Part shown: positions 1 to 6,915 of the stretch, in pieces
Position numbering within the stretch: position 1 is the first letter of the stretch
How the letters are laid out: each line of letters begins with the position of its first letter
Assembly (NCBI GenBank): GCA_964404395.1
Contig: CAYOKA010000103.1
Location: 1 to 8,048, forward strand
Length of the DNA stretch: 8,048 nucleotides
Source: JAAYBT01 sp964404395
GTDB lineage: Bacteria > Bacillota > Clostridia > Acetivibrionales > DTU013
Direction: 5' to 3'
The notes under the pieces: model-generated
Told to the model about the DNA's origin: nothing
Databases searched by the model: none
The model's input: only the letters and a program-made list of their open reading frames with translations
Made by a program: the position numbers and the translations under genes

Positions 1-2150
1 GGCATTGTCTCAATACCCATATCGTATACCTTTTTAGAAGATCGAGGAGACAAGACCACTCTAAATTTTAGTTCAGTAAAGAGGGTGTGCCAGAAAGGAT
101 AGTTTTCATATATGTTCAAAACTCGTGGGATTCCTATTGTTCCCCGGCTTGCTGATTCCTTGTCCAGGGATTTGTATGAGGCAAGCATTTTGTATTTAAA
201 ATCATACATATTTGGAGCCTTATCCTCCCGGAGCACACCACCGGCACCACGTTCGCAGCGATTTCCAGATACAAACCTCCGGCCGTCGATAAAGCTATTG
301 ATCGTCAGCAGACAATTATTGCTGCATTTATTACAACGCTTCATTGCAAGCTCCGTCTGAAAGCTTTCCAATTCAGTAGCTCCCATGATGCCGCTTTTTT
401 GCTCTGTCTGAGATCGCTCACAGGAAATAAGCGCAGCGCCATATGCTCCCATAATTCCGGCAATATCAGGCCTAACAGCCTCTCTACCGGAAATGAGTTC
501 AAAGCTTCGCAGAACAGCAGCATTGTAGAAAGTCCCGCCCTGCACAATAATCTTCTCTCCCAGTGCCTTAGGATCTCTTATTTTTATAACCTTAGTTAAA
601 GCATTTTTAATAACAGAATAGGAAAGCCCCGCAGAAATATCACCCACAGATGCTCCTTCCTTCTGAGCCTGCTTCACCCGCGAATTGATAAACACAGTAC
701 AGCGAGAGCCAAGATCAACAGGCTTTCGCGCTAGCAGCGCCTCCTTTGCAAAATCCTCCACCTCCATGTTCAGTGAGGTTGCAAAAGTCTCGATAAAGGA
801 TCCGCAGCCTGAAGAACAGGCCTCATTGAGCATAATATTGTTAATAACGTTATCCTTAACCTGCATGCATTTCATGTCCTGACCACCAATGTCAAGTATA
901 AACTCAACACCCGGCAGGAAATGCTCTGCCGCCTTGTAATGGGCGATTGTTTCAATCTCTCCGATATCAACACGCAAAGCTGCCTTAATTAGGCCTTCAC
1001 CATAGCCGGTGACGGTAGAATTAGCGATATGCGCATCTTCGGACATCAAACCATAGAGCTTTCTCAATTCCCTAATTACTGATTTTAGCGGACTACCTCT
1101 ATTGCTGCCGTAATAGCTGTACATCAGCCTGCCATCAGAATCTATCAGCGCAAGCTTCGTAGTTGTTGAACCGGCGTCAATCCCCAGATAAGATGGTCCA
1201 TGATGAGATGATAGCTCTTTCCTGCCCACCTTATGCTTTGAATGCCTGCGTTTAAATTCCCCAAGCTCTATTTCATCCCGAAAAAGAGGACTAAGCCTCT
1301 CTACCTCATGCACCGTGACACTGTTAATTGAAGGAAGCCTGTCGCGCAATGACTTAAAACTCATGACCTTCTTGTCCTTTGAGGCCAGCGCCGCACCGGC
1401 AGCTACAAAAAGCTGTGATTCATCGGGAAAAATCACCTGATCATCACTTAAATCTAACGTTTCAATAAATCTCTTCCGGAGCTCAGGGAGAAAGTATAAA
1501 GGTCCGCCTAAAAATGCTACATTCCCCTTTATTGGTCTTCCACATGCTAAGCCGCTGATGGTCTGGTTTACAACAGACTGAAAAACAGAAGCTGCGATAT
1601 CTGCCTTAGCTGCACCTTCATTCAGGAGAGGCTGTATGTCAGTCTTCGCAAAAACACCGCATCTGGCAGCGATGGGGTAAATTACCTTATATCCCTCTGC
1701 AAGCTTGTTGAGCCCGGCTGCATCTGTTTGAAGAAGGGAGGCCATCTGATCTATAAAAGCACCCGTGCCGCCTGCGCAGGTACCATTCATTCTCTGCTCT
1801 ATTCCATCTGCAAAAAATGTAATCTTCGCATCCTCCCCGCCCAGCTCAATAGCGACATCCGTTTGCGGGATCTGACTTTCTATGGCGCCGGTCGCTGCAA
1901 TAACCTCCTGCTCAAAGTCCAGTCCAAGCCATTGCGCCACGGAGATTCCACCCGAGCCTGTTAGCGTGACCGTGAGATTATCCTGTTCAAAATGCGCACA
2001 GGTTTCATCCACCAAATCAAAAATAGTCTTTCTGATATCGGAAAAATGTCTTTGATATTTGCTATATTGAATTTTATCATTCTTGTCCAGTACAACAAGC
2101 TTCACCGTAGTTGAGCCTACATCCAGACCCATGTGAAATAGATTTTTCAT
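1..2150 (-). CDS. Acyl-CoA dehydratase activase-related protein, two ASKHA ATPase modules (partial, C-terminus off window)
   Basis: The frame is open from an ATG at 2148-2150 to the left edge: 716 codons, no stop. Seen: a first ASKHA ATPase module at residues ~8-256, with phosphate loop DVGSTTVK (10-17), Cys125 in NGTCAGGTGAF, Cys164 in ARCGVF and GGP at 215-217; a second module at ~322-577, with DAGSTTTK (325-332), Cys445 in ACSSGCGSF, Cys484 in SRCTVF and GG at 538-539; then a cysteine cluster Cys606, Cys609, Cys613 and Cys632 (NRCERG), followed by the start of a DUF2229-like region (TIGIPRVLNMYENYPFW). Known: in single-module activators such as HgdC, two cysteines of this kind hold a [4Fe-4S] cluster at a dimer interface, and ATP hydrolysis drives one-electron transfer to a 2-hydroxyacyl-CoA dehydratase. 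Family members with this architecture are about 1,400 residues, so roughly half is missing. Their substrate is unknown and no dehydratase subunit is visible here. An alternative ATG at 2130-2132 gives MGLDVGS but lacks a ribosome binding site. The family call is firm; the function is open. Confidence 0.93.
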   Translation of the reverse strand, partial: MKNLFHMGLDVGSTTVKLVVLDKNDKIQYSKYQRHFSDIRKTIFDLVDETCAHFEQDNLTVTLTGSGGISVAQWLGLDFEQEVIAATGAIESQIPQTDVAIELGGEDAKITFFADGIEQRMNGTCAGGTGAFIDQMASLLQTDAAGLNKLAEGYKVIYPIAARCGVFAKTDIQPLLNEGAAKADIAASVFQSVVNQTISGLACGRPIKGNVAFLGGPLYFLPELRKRFIETLDLSDDQVIFPDESQLFVAAGAALASKDKKVMSFKSLRDRLPSINSVTVHEVERLSPLFRDEIELGEFKRRHSKHKVGRKELSSHHGPSYLGIDAGSTTTKLALIDSDGRLMYSYYGSNRGSPLKSVIRELRKLYGLMSEDAHIANSTVTGYGEGLIKAALRVDIGEIETIAHYKAAEHFLPGVEFILDIGGQDMKCMQVKDNVINNIMLNEACSSGCGSFIETFATSLNMEVEDFAKEALLARKPVDLGSRCTVFINSRVKQAQKEGASVGDISAGLSYSVIKNALTKVIKIRDPKALGEKIIVQGGTFYNAAVLRSFELISGREAVRPDIAGIMGAYGAALISCERSQTEQKSGIMGATELESFQTELAMKRCNKCSNNCLLTINSFIDGRRFVSGNRCERGAGGVLREDKAPNMYDFKYKMLASYKSLDKESASRGTIGIPRVLNIYENYPFWHTLFTELKFRVVLSPRSSKKVYDMGIETM

Positions 2151-2160
2151 TCTAAGTTAA

Positions 2161-2165
2161 CACCT
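2161..2165 (-). promoter_or_regulatory. Ribosome binding site of the activase-like gene
   Basis: The minus strand reads AGGTG here, 10 bases before the ATG at 2148-2150. It is a moderate Shine-Dalgarno match with slightly long spacing. It supports the first ATG over the in-frame ATG at 2130-2132, which is preceded by AAAATCTATTTCAC with no purine-rich site. Confidence 0.6.
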
Positions 2166-2249
2166 AATAAAAACCGGAACCCGATTGTATTTTTAGTTCA
2201 CCTAACACTGCTGCACTCATAAAAATACTCGCTTCAAGCATACACAAAA

Positions 2250-2288
2250 GCACCAACAAGCATAAATACTTATTGATACTTAAGGTGC
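2250..2288 (-). terminator. Possible weak terminator or leader hairpin downstream of lepB
   Basis: On the minus strand GCACC (2284-2288) can pair with GGTGC (2250-2254). An inner TAAG can pair with CTTG across a 1x2 internal loop, leaving a loop of about 18 bases, and TTTTGTG follows. The stem is short and the T-run is only four bases, so this is a poor intrinsic terminator. It could equally be a leader structure of the downstream gene or chance pairing. Confidence 0.22.
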
Positions 2289-2396
2289 ATTCATTTTATA
2301 TTAACATAATACGAAAAAATATGAAATAGCGCTGGTATTACTTAACAATTCCACCTTTTATAACGCGAATCTCTACATCCGGCTTTTGTACTTTTC

Positions 2397-2927
2397 CTAA
2401 TTAAGCGTGCCAAACTTGCTAAAAGGATAAAATCTGAAAACTGCCCTTCCCTTAATATAATCCTTATCAACAGGCCCAAACTCAGTACTGTCCTTACTGT
2501 ATTCCCTGTTATCCCCGAGAACATAGATTTGACCTTCCGGCACCGTCAAATCGGTAAAACCCGGCTCAGACCCGGATGGAGTCAGCGGCTCCTGCTCCAA
2601 CCCTATCAAGGAGAGCTCATCGTTAACGTATACCTTGCCATCCTTCACCTCAACTCTGTCGCCTTCTACCGCAATCAACCGCTTAATCAAAGGCTTGTCA
2701 TTGTCCGGAAACTTAATAACAATTATATCGCCTCTATTAAGCAACCCTAACTTGTGCCCCAGTTTCTCTACCAAGAGGTTGTCGCCCTCCACAAGTGTTG
2801 GCTGCATGGAAATATCAAAAACAATAGTTCTCTGCGCCACAAAAGTCACTATTAGCACTCCGACAATAACTGCCACGACTATATGTACAAGCCAGTCAAG
2901 AATCTCATTCTTTTGCTTTTCATCCAT
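2397..2927 (-). CDS. lepB: Type I signal peptidase (SipS/LepB family)
   Basis: This membrane-bound serine protease cuts signal peptides from exported proteins on the outer face of the membrane. Seen, numbering from the ATG at 2927: a short charged N-tail, one membrane segment (~13-31), the Ser box DISMQPTL with catalytic Ser40, the Lys box IKRLIAVEGD with Lys82 as general base, and the C-terminal box GDNREYSKDS (138-147) followed by TEFG. The Thr148 position is usually Arg in this box (DSRxFG), and the residue two before the catalytic Ser-Met is Asp rather than the common Gly; both are conservative oddities that do not touch the dyad. The length of 176 residues and the single membrane segment match Gram-positive type I signal peptidases. 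The ATG at 2927 has no ribosome binding site, while a strong one at 2990-2997 precedes an in-frame extension of 19 codons without any ATG, GTG or TTG, so the real start may be upstream. The gene follows aspS on the same strand. Confidence 0.95.
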   Translation of the reverse strand: MDEKQKNEILDWLVHIVVAVIVGVLIVTFVAQRTIVFDISMQPTLVEGDNLLVEKLGHKLGLLNRGDIIVIKFPDNDKPLIKRLIAVEGDRVEVKDGKVYVNDELSLIGLEQEPLTPSGSEPGFTDLTVPEGQIYVLGDNREYSKDSTEFGPVDKDYIKGRAVFRFYPFSKFGTLN

Positions 2928-2989
2928 AATACTGTTTTTATCCGGGGTATCGTTTTTATCCGTATTATTCGTATTGTCCGTAATCTGAT

Positions 2990-2997
2990 CCTCCCTT
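2990..2997 (-). promoter_or_regulatory. Strong ribosome binding site ahead of lepB, without a canonical start codon after it
   Basis: The minus strand reads AAGGGAGG, a near-perfect Shine-Dalgarno. The next 20 bases contain no ATG, GTG or TTG in any frame. An in-frame ATT lies at 2982-2984 after 5 bases and an ACG at 2979-2981 after 8. The lepB frame is open from just after an in-frame TGA at 2997-2999, so the site is positioned for a lepB start about 19 codons before the ATG at 2927. Confidence 0.7.
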
Positions 2998-3050
2998 CAA
3001 ATGCCGGCAGCGATGCGTTCCAGCCTTCACCGCCCCATTCCCGCAAATAA

Positions 3051-4829
3051 CTATCGAGAAATATCTATATGCAATTCAGCCAATTGCTTCGAATCAACCA
3101 CATCAGGAGCATTGGTCATTAAGTCAGAAGCATTCTGCACCTTCGGAAATGCAATTACATCCCTGATGCTGCTTTTTCCGGCCATCAGCATAATCAACCT
3201 GTCCAGCCCGTAAGCTATTCCCCCGTGGGGCGGCACTCCAAACCTGAATGCATCCAACAGATACCCGAACTTTGCCGAAGTCTCCTCCTCAGTAAGACCG
3301 AGCAGCTTGAACATCTTAGCCTGCAGCTCCTGCATATGTATTCTGATGCTGCCGCCACCAAGCTCAGTACCGTTGAGCACAATATCATAGGCCTTGGCGC
3401 GTACTCTACCCGGGTCGCTTTCCAAATACTCCATATCCTCGTCCATCGGTGAAGTAAAGGGATGATGCTTTGCCACCCAGCGCTTCTCCTCCTCCTCATA
3501 CTCCAGCAGCGGGAATTCAGTAACCCAAAGAAACTTAAATTCATTTTTATCCAATATATCAAGTCTCCCGGCTATCTCAACCCTAAGCGCGCCAAGGGCA
3601 TCATATACCACCTGATTGCTGTCTGCAACAAAGCATATCAAATCACCCGGCTGCGCGCCGGTATGCGCCAGTAAGGATTTCATTTCATCCTCGCTGAAGA
3701 ACTTGGTTATGGAAGATCTAAGCCCATCCTCCCCAACTGCTATCCAGGCCATTCCTTTTGCCCTATAGGTTTTAACAAACTCAACAAGGCTGTCTATTTC
3801 CTTCCTGCTAAACCCTCCGCAGCCCTTTGCGTTAATAGCGCGGACGCTTCCCCCATTGCCGATGGCGTCCGTGAAAACCTTAAAACCGCAATTGGCAACC
3901 AGGTCAGACACATTCACCAATTCCATTCCAAAGCGCATATCAGGCTTATCCGAGCCAAACCTGTCCATTGCCTCCTGATATGTCATCCGAAGCAAGGGTG
4001 TCTGAATATCGATTCCCAGCGCCTCCTTGAAAGCCCTTTTAATGAATCCTTCATTGACTGCCAAAACATCCTCAACTTCAACAAAGGACATCTCCAGATC
4101 AATCTGCGTAAACTCCGGCTGCCTGTCAGCTCTAAGATCTTCATCTCTAAAGCACTTAGTTATCTGCATATACCGATCAAATCCCGCTACCATCAGAAGC
4201 TGCTTGAACAGCTGCGGCGACTGTGGCAGGGCAAAAAACTTTCCGGGATGTACCCTGCTTGGCACAAGATAATCTCTTGCACCCTCCGGAGAACTCTTAA
4301 TAAGCATTGGTGTCTCAATCTCTATGAAGCCCTTGGAGTCAAAATAATCCCTGGCAATTTTGGCCACCCTATGACGCAGCAGCAGCCCCGCCTGCATATC
4401 ATGCCTCCTCAGATCCAGATATCTGTACTTAAGCCTCATAGCCTCGTTTACGGCGGATCCATCTTCAACCTGTATTGGTGGGGTTTCTGACGCACTGAGA
4501 ATCCTCAGCTCAGACGCGGCAACCTCAATCTCACCTGTCTTCATAGATGGGTTGACCGCTTCCGGTGCTCTTGCTACAACTTCCCCCACGACAGCCAACA
4601 CATACTCGTTTCGTATTGCTTCAGCCTTTTCGAATAACTCCTCCTCAGTAATACTGTTAAATACGATTTGAAGCAATCCTGTCCTATCCCTCAAATCTAC
4701 AAATAACAGGCTTCCCAGGTTCCTGCGCTTGTGAGCCCAACCCATAACGGTCACTTTTCTACCCACGTCTGCGGCAGTAAGCTCCGTGCATCTATGCGTC
4801 CTTTTCAAGCCATAAATCGTCTCTCCCAT
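3051..4829 (-). CDS. aspS: Aspartyl-tRNA synthetase, bacterial type
   Basis: This cytoplasmic class II synthetase attaches aspartate to tRNA-Asp using ATP. Seen: an N-terminal OB-fold anticodon-binding domain (~1-110, with GWAHKRRNLGSLLF from 30); motif 1 around IEIETPML (169-176); the flipping-loop segment SSPEGARDYLVPSR (179-192); motif 2 FRDEDLRADRQPEFTQ (227-242); the bacterial GAD insertion domain (~285-420); and motif 3 GGIAYGLDRLIML (536-548). The 592 residues are normal for the bacterial enzyme and no catalytic motif is damaged. Leu38 in RRNLG aligns with E. coli Leu30, where known non-discriminating bacterial enzymes tend to have His; this hints at, but does not prove, an enzyme that charges only tRNA-Asp. 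The start is supported by AGGAG at 4838-4842, 8 bases before the ATG. The gap to hisS is 31 bases, consistent with co-transcription. Confidence 0.98.
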   Translation of the reverse strand: MGETIYGLKRTHRCTELTAADVGRKVTVMGWAHKRRNLGSLLFVDLRDRTGLLQIVFNSITEEELFEKAEAIRNEYVLAVVGEVVARAPEAVNPSMKTGEIEVAASELRILSASETPPIQVEDGSAVNEAMRLKYRYLDLRRHDMQAGLLLRHRVAKIARDYFDSKGFIEIETPMLIKSSPEGARDYLVPSRVHPGKFFALPQSPQLFKQLLMVAGFDRYMQITKCFRDEDLRADRQPEFTQIDLEMSFVEVEDVLAVNEGFIKRAFKEALGIDIQTPLLRMTYQEAMDRFGSDKPDMRFGMELVNVSDLVANCGFKVFTDAIGNGGSVRAINAKGCGGFSRKEIDSLVEFVKTYRAKGMAWIAVGEDGLRSSITKFFSEDEMKSLLAHTGAQPGDLICFVADSNQVVYDALGALRVEIAGRLDILDKNEFKFLWVTEFPLLEYEEEEKRWVAKHHPFTSPMDEDMEYLESDPGRVRAKAYDIVLNGTELGGGSIRIHMQELQAKMFKLLGLTEEETSAKFGYLLDAFRFGVPPHGGIAYGLDRLIMLMAGKSSIRDVIAFPKVQNASDLMTNAPDVVDSKQLAELHIDISR

Positions 4830-4860
4830 AATGTCAACTCCTGAATAAAGAATAAATATC

Positions 4861-6174
4861 TTATTTTAGCTGTGCCGAATCTACCGCACCTGATCTGCCC
4901 GGCTCCGGCGTTACCTGTAAGGATTTCTTCAGCCTGTCAATTATTGTATCCAGACTCACATCCTTTTTTTCACCAGTTTTCATATCTCTCAAAACTCCCT
5001 TGCCGGACTCAATCTCATCATCACCAAGCACAATAGTGCACAGGAATCCCTTTTTATCGGCGTATTTCATCTGAGCTCTAAGGCTTCTACCCAGTAAATC
5101 GGTCTCGGCACCAACATTACACCTGCGCAGCTCATAGACAAGCTTCTGGGCAAATTCTGCCGCCTTATGTCCCAATGTTGCAATGTAGATATCCATAACC
5201 GGCGGCTCATCAATATGTATTCCCTGACTTTCCAGCTCCATAAGTAGTCGTTCCACTCCAAGGGCAAAGCCAATACCGGGCGTCGGTGCGCCTCCGCAGG
5301 CCTCAACCAGCCCGTCATACCTTCCTCCGCCGCAAATCGTCCCCTGGGAACTCGGGTTTTCCGAAATAAATTCAAATACAGTCCTGGTATAATAATCCAG
5401 GCCTCTGACTATTTGGGGATCTACTTTGTATTCTATCCCCAGATTATCAAGGCCTTCCATCAATCCTTCGAAATGAGTCCCACAATCGCCACAAAGATTC
5501 TCCGGAAGCAAAGGTGCCCCCACAATAATTCTTTGGCAGCCTTCCTCCTTACAATCCAGAATCCTAAGAGGATTTCTATCAAACCTAACCTTGCAGTTCT
5601 CGCAAAGCTCATCCAGGTTTGGCCTTAAAAATACCTTCAGCTTCTCATGGTAAGCATCCCTGCATCTGGGACAGCCGATACTGTTAATATTCAAACCTGT
5701 GTTTGCCAATCCAAGTCTCTCAAAAAACATGGACAGAAGGCTGATAATCTCCACATCAATCCCCGGGCCTGCCGAGCCAAATGCTTCCACACCGAACTGA
5801 TTAAACTCCCTGTATCGCCCTCTTTGGACATTCTCGTACCTGTAGGCGGTGATGTTGTAAAAAAGCTTAACCGGCTGGGACGCTGACGCCATACCATTTT
5901 CAATATAACTTCTAACCACACCTGCCGTACCCTCCGGTCTGAGAGTTATACTTCTTCCTGCCTTATCATTGAAAGTATACATTTCCTTCTGCACGATATC
6001 AGTGGTATCTCCGACGCCTCTTTGAAAAAGCTCAGTATGTTCGAATACCGGTATTCTTATCTCCTTGTAACCGAAACCGGCGCATAGCCTCGAAAAAACG
6101 CTCTCCACGTACTGCCACTTATATACCTGTGAAGGAAGAATATCTCTGGTTCCCTTTGGTGCTTGATTGAACAT
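4861..6174 (-). CDS. hisS: Histidyl-tRNA synthetase
   Basis: This cytoplasmic class II synthetase charges tRNA-His and works as a homodimer. Seen: N-terminal APKGTRDILP (5-14); motif 1 region IRIPVFEHTELFQRG (39-53); motif 2 TLRPEGTAGVVRS (77-89) and its second half RGRYREFNQFGVEAFG (118-133); the histidine-specific RGLDYYTRTVFEF (257-269); motif 3 GIGFALGVERLL (300-311); and a C-terminal anticodon-binding domain (~326-420, with LGRSLRAQMKYADKKG at 361-376). The insertion between motif 2 and the histidine box carries four cysteine pairs: Cys168/171, 191/194, 208/213 and 228/231, a metal-site-like pattern that I recall from other clostridial enzymes. The final ~17 residues form a polar tail beyond the usual end. 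A perfect AGGAGG at 6180-6185, 5 bases before the ATG, fixes the start. The upstream gap is 58 bases, too short for a T-box leader, so regulation would have to come from further upstream in the operon. Confidence 0.98.
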   Translation of the reverse strand: MFNQAPKGTRDILPSQVYKWQYVESVFSRLCAGFGYKEIRIPVFEHTELFQRGVGDTTDIVQKEMYTFNDKAGRSITLRPEGTAGVVRSYIENGMASASQPVKLFYNITAYRYENVQRGRYREFNQFGVEAFGSAGPGIDVEIISLLSMFFERLGLANTGLNINSIGCPRCRDAYHEKLKVFLRPNLDELCENCKVRFDRNPLRILDCKEEGCQRIIVGAPLLPENLCGDCGTHFEGLMEGLDNLGIEYKVDPQIVRGLDYYTRTVFEFISENPSSQGTICGGGRYDGLVEACGGAPTPGIGFALGVERLLMELESQGIHIDEPPVMDIYIATLGHKAAEFAQKLVYELRRCNVGAETDLLGRSLRAQMKYADKKGFLCTIVLGDDEIESGKGVLRDMKTGEKKDVSLDTIIDRLKKSLQVTPEPGRSGAVDSAQLK

Positions 6175-6232
6175 AGCAACCTCCTATTTTTACAACTGTT
6201 TGCAACTACTCATCTATAGCTAATATATCACA

Positions 6233-6907
6233 TTATCGCACAAAAAACGGATTATTGCCTCTTTCATACCCAATTTCCGTGGCAGCACCATGTCCCGGGT
6301 AAACCTTCAAACCGTCAGCCAGCTCCATAAGCCGTTGCAGCGACGCCTCCAGCTCCCTTCTGTTGCCTGCTCCCAGATCGGTTCTACCAACTCCCAACCT
6401 AAACAAAGTATCCCCGGTGAACAAGCATTCTTTCACATTATGCCCATTTTCAGCGCTGCCGTCTCCCACTAATGTTGCCATAATGCACATGCTGCCCGGC
6501 GTATGACCGGGAGTATGGATTATTTTCAAATTGATGCCGTCAAGCGTCAGTAGGTCGCCATCCTTCACAGTCAGATCAGCTTCCCTGAAAGACTTTCTTT
6601 CCCCAAACATAACAGAGCCGTTCAGCAATGCATTCCGCAAAAGCGGGGCATCCCCTTCGTGTACTACAACCTTGCCCCCACAATTATCATATAGCTCATT
6701 CAAATAGAATATGTGATCAACATGCGCATGGGTCATTATAATATATTTTAGTTGCAGCCTATATGCTTCAAGAACCTGCACAACTTCTGTGTAATCAACT
6801 CCAGGATCAACAAGCACAGCCTCCCCCATATTATCCCCTTCACCCATAAGGCCGATAATATAGCAGTTCGACTGCAGCATCCCGGTATCCAAACACTTTA
6901 AAAACAA
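6233..6907 (-). CDS. Metallo-beta-lactamase-fold hydrolase, glyoxalase-II-like (YcbL/YqgX type)
   Basis: Probably a two-metal hydrolase in the cytoplasm; the substrate is not determined by sequence. Numbering from the TTG at 6907: the metal-binding THAHVDH (59-65), the central HTPGHTPGS (131-139, ligand His135), FTGDTLF (163-169, bridging Asp166) and VYPGHG (202-207, ligand His206). The extra recognition domain of true glyoxalase II is absent, placing it with the short hydrolases often named hydroxyacylglutathione hydrolase by homology alone. Two polar Gly/Asp/Asn-rich loops (~19-28 and ~147-158) look like small insertions. Two TTG codons compete for the start: the one at 6911-6913 is only 2 bases from AGGAGG, the one at 6905-6907 is 8 bases away, so I use the latter; no ATG occurs before residue 10. 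The gene starts 19 bases after the rel stop and is followed by hisS, so it is most likely co-transcribed with both. Confidence 0.93.
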   Translation of the reverse strand: MFLKCLDTGMLQSNCYIIGLMGEGDNMGEAVLVDPGVDYTEVVQVLEAYRLQLKYIIMTHAHVDHIFYLNELYDNCGGKVVVHEGDAPLLRNALLNGSVMFGERKSFREADLTVKDGDLLTLDGINLKIIHTPGHTPGSMCIMATLVGDGSAENGHNVKECLFTGDTLFRLGVGRTDLGAGNRRELEASLQRLMELADGLKVYPGHGAATEIGYERGNNPFFVR

Positions 6908-6915
6908 AGCCAAGC

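Larger units (their letters stand above)
2151..2396 (-). other. AT-rich intergenic region between lepB and the activase-like gene
   Basis: This 246-base gap is the largest in the window and the only likely place for a transcription boundary. On the minus strand it holds an AT-rich block near 2295-2325 with -10-like hexamers TATTAT (2306-2311) and TATAAA (2295-2300), but no convincing -35 box: the best is TTCATA at 2320-2325, 19 bases from TATAAA. Downstream lie an imperfect hairpin (2250-2288), an 8-base repeat TATGCTTG occurring twice (2257-2264 and 2235-2242) and an 18-codon ORF that ends in the activase ribosome binding site (2220-2164). I see no tRNA, no recognisable riboswitch and no long gene on either strand. 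A promoter for the activase-like gene is likely to be here but cannot be pinned down by eye. Confidence 0.5.

Noticed and set aside
112..1964. Several 65-82 codon frames on the plus strand and one on the minus strand in this stretch
   Set aside because: The minus-strand frame beginning at 2150 is uninterrupted across all of it and translates to a coherent activase-family protein, so these are shadows.
2235..2264. Repeat TATGCTTG occurring twice upstream of the activase-like gene
   Set aside because: Two 8-base copies 22 bases apart in AT-rich spacer are compatible with chance; there is no third copy and no dyad symmetry to suggest an operator.
2342..2524. 60-codon minus-strand frame overlapping the end of lepB
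   Set aside because: It overlaps lepB in another frame, has no ribosome binding site at its start, and its tail is simply the lepB downstream spacer.
2635..2988. 117-codon plus-strand frame rich in hydrophobic and Ser/Thr residues
   Set aside because: It is the antisense shadow of lepB; its hydrophobic stretch mirrors the codons of the lepB membrane segment, and it shows no family motif.
2998..3050. Terminator or RNA element between aspS and lepB
   Set aside because: The segment is GC-richer than its surroundings but I find no stem followed by a T-run on the minus strand and no conserved RNA motif.
6175..6232. T-box or promoter in front of hisS
   Set aside because: Only 58 bases separate the hydrolase stop from the hisS start, far too short for a T-box with specifier and antiterminator. 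An extended -10-like TGCGATAAT overlaps the hydrolase stop but has no -35 partner.
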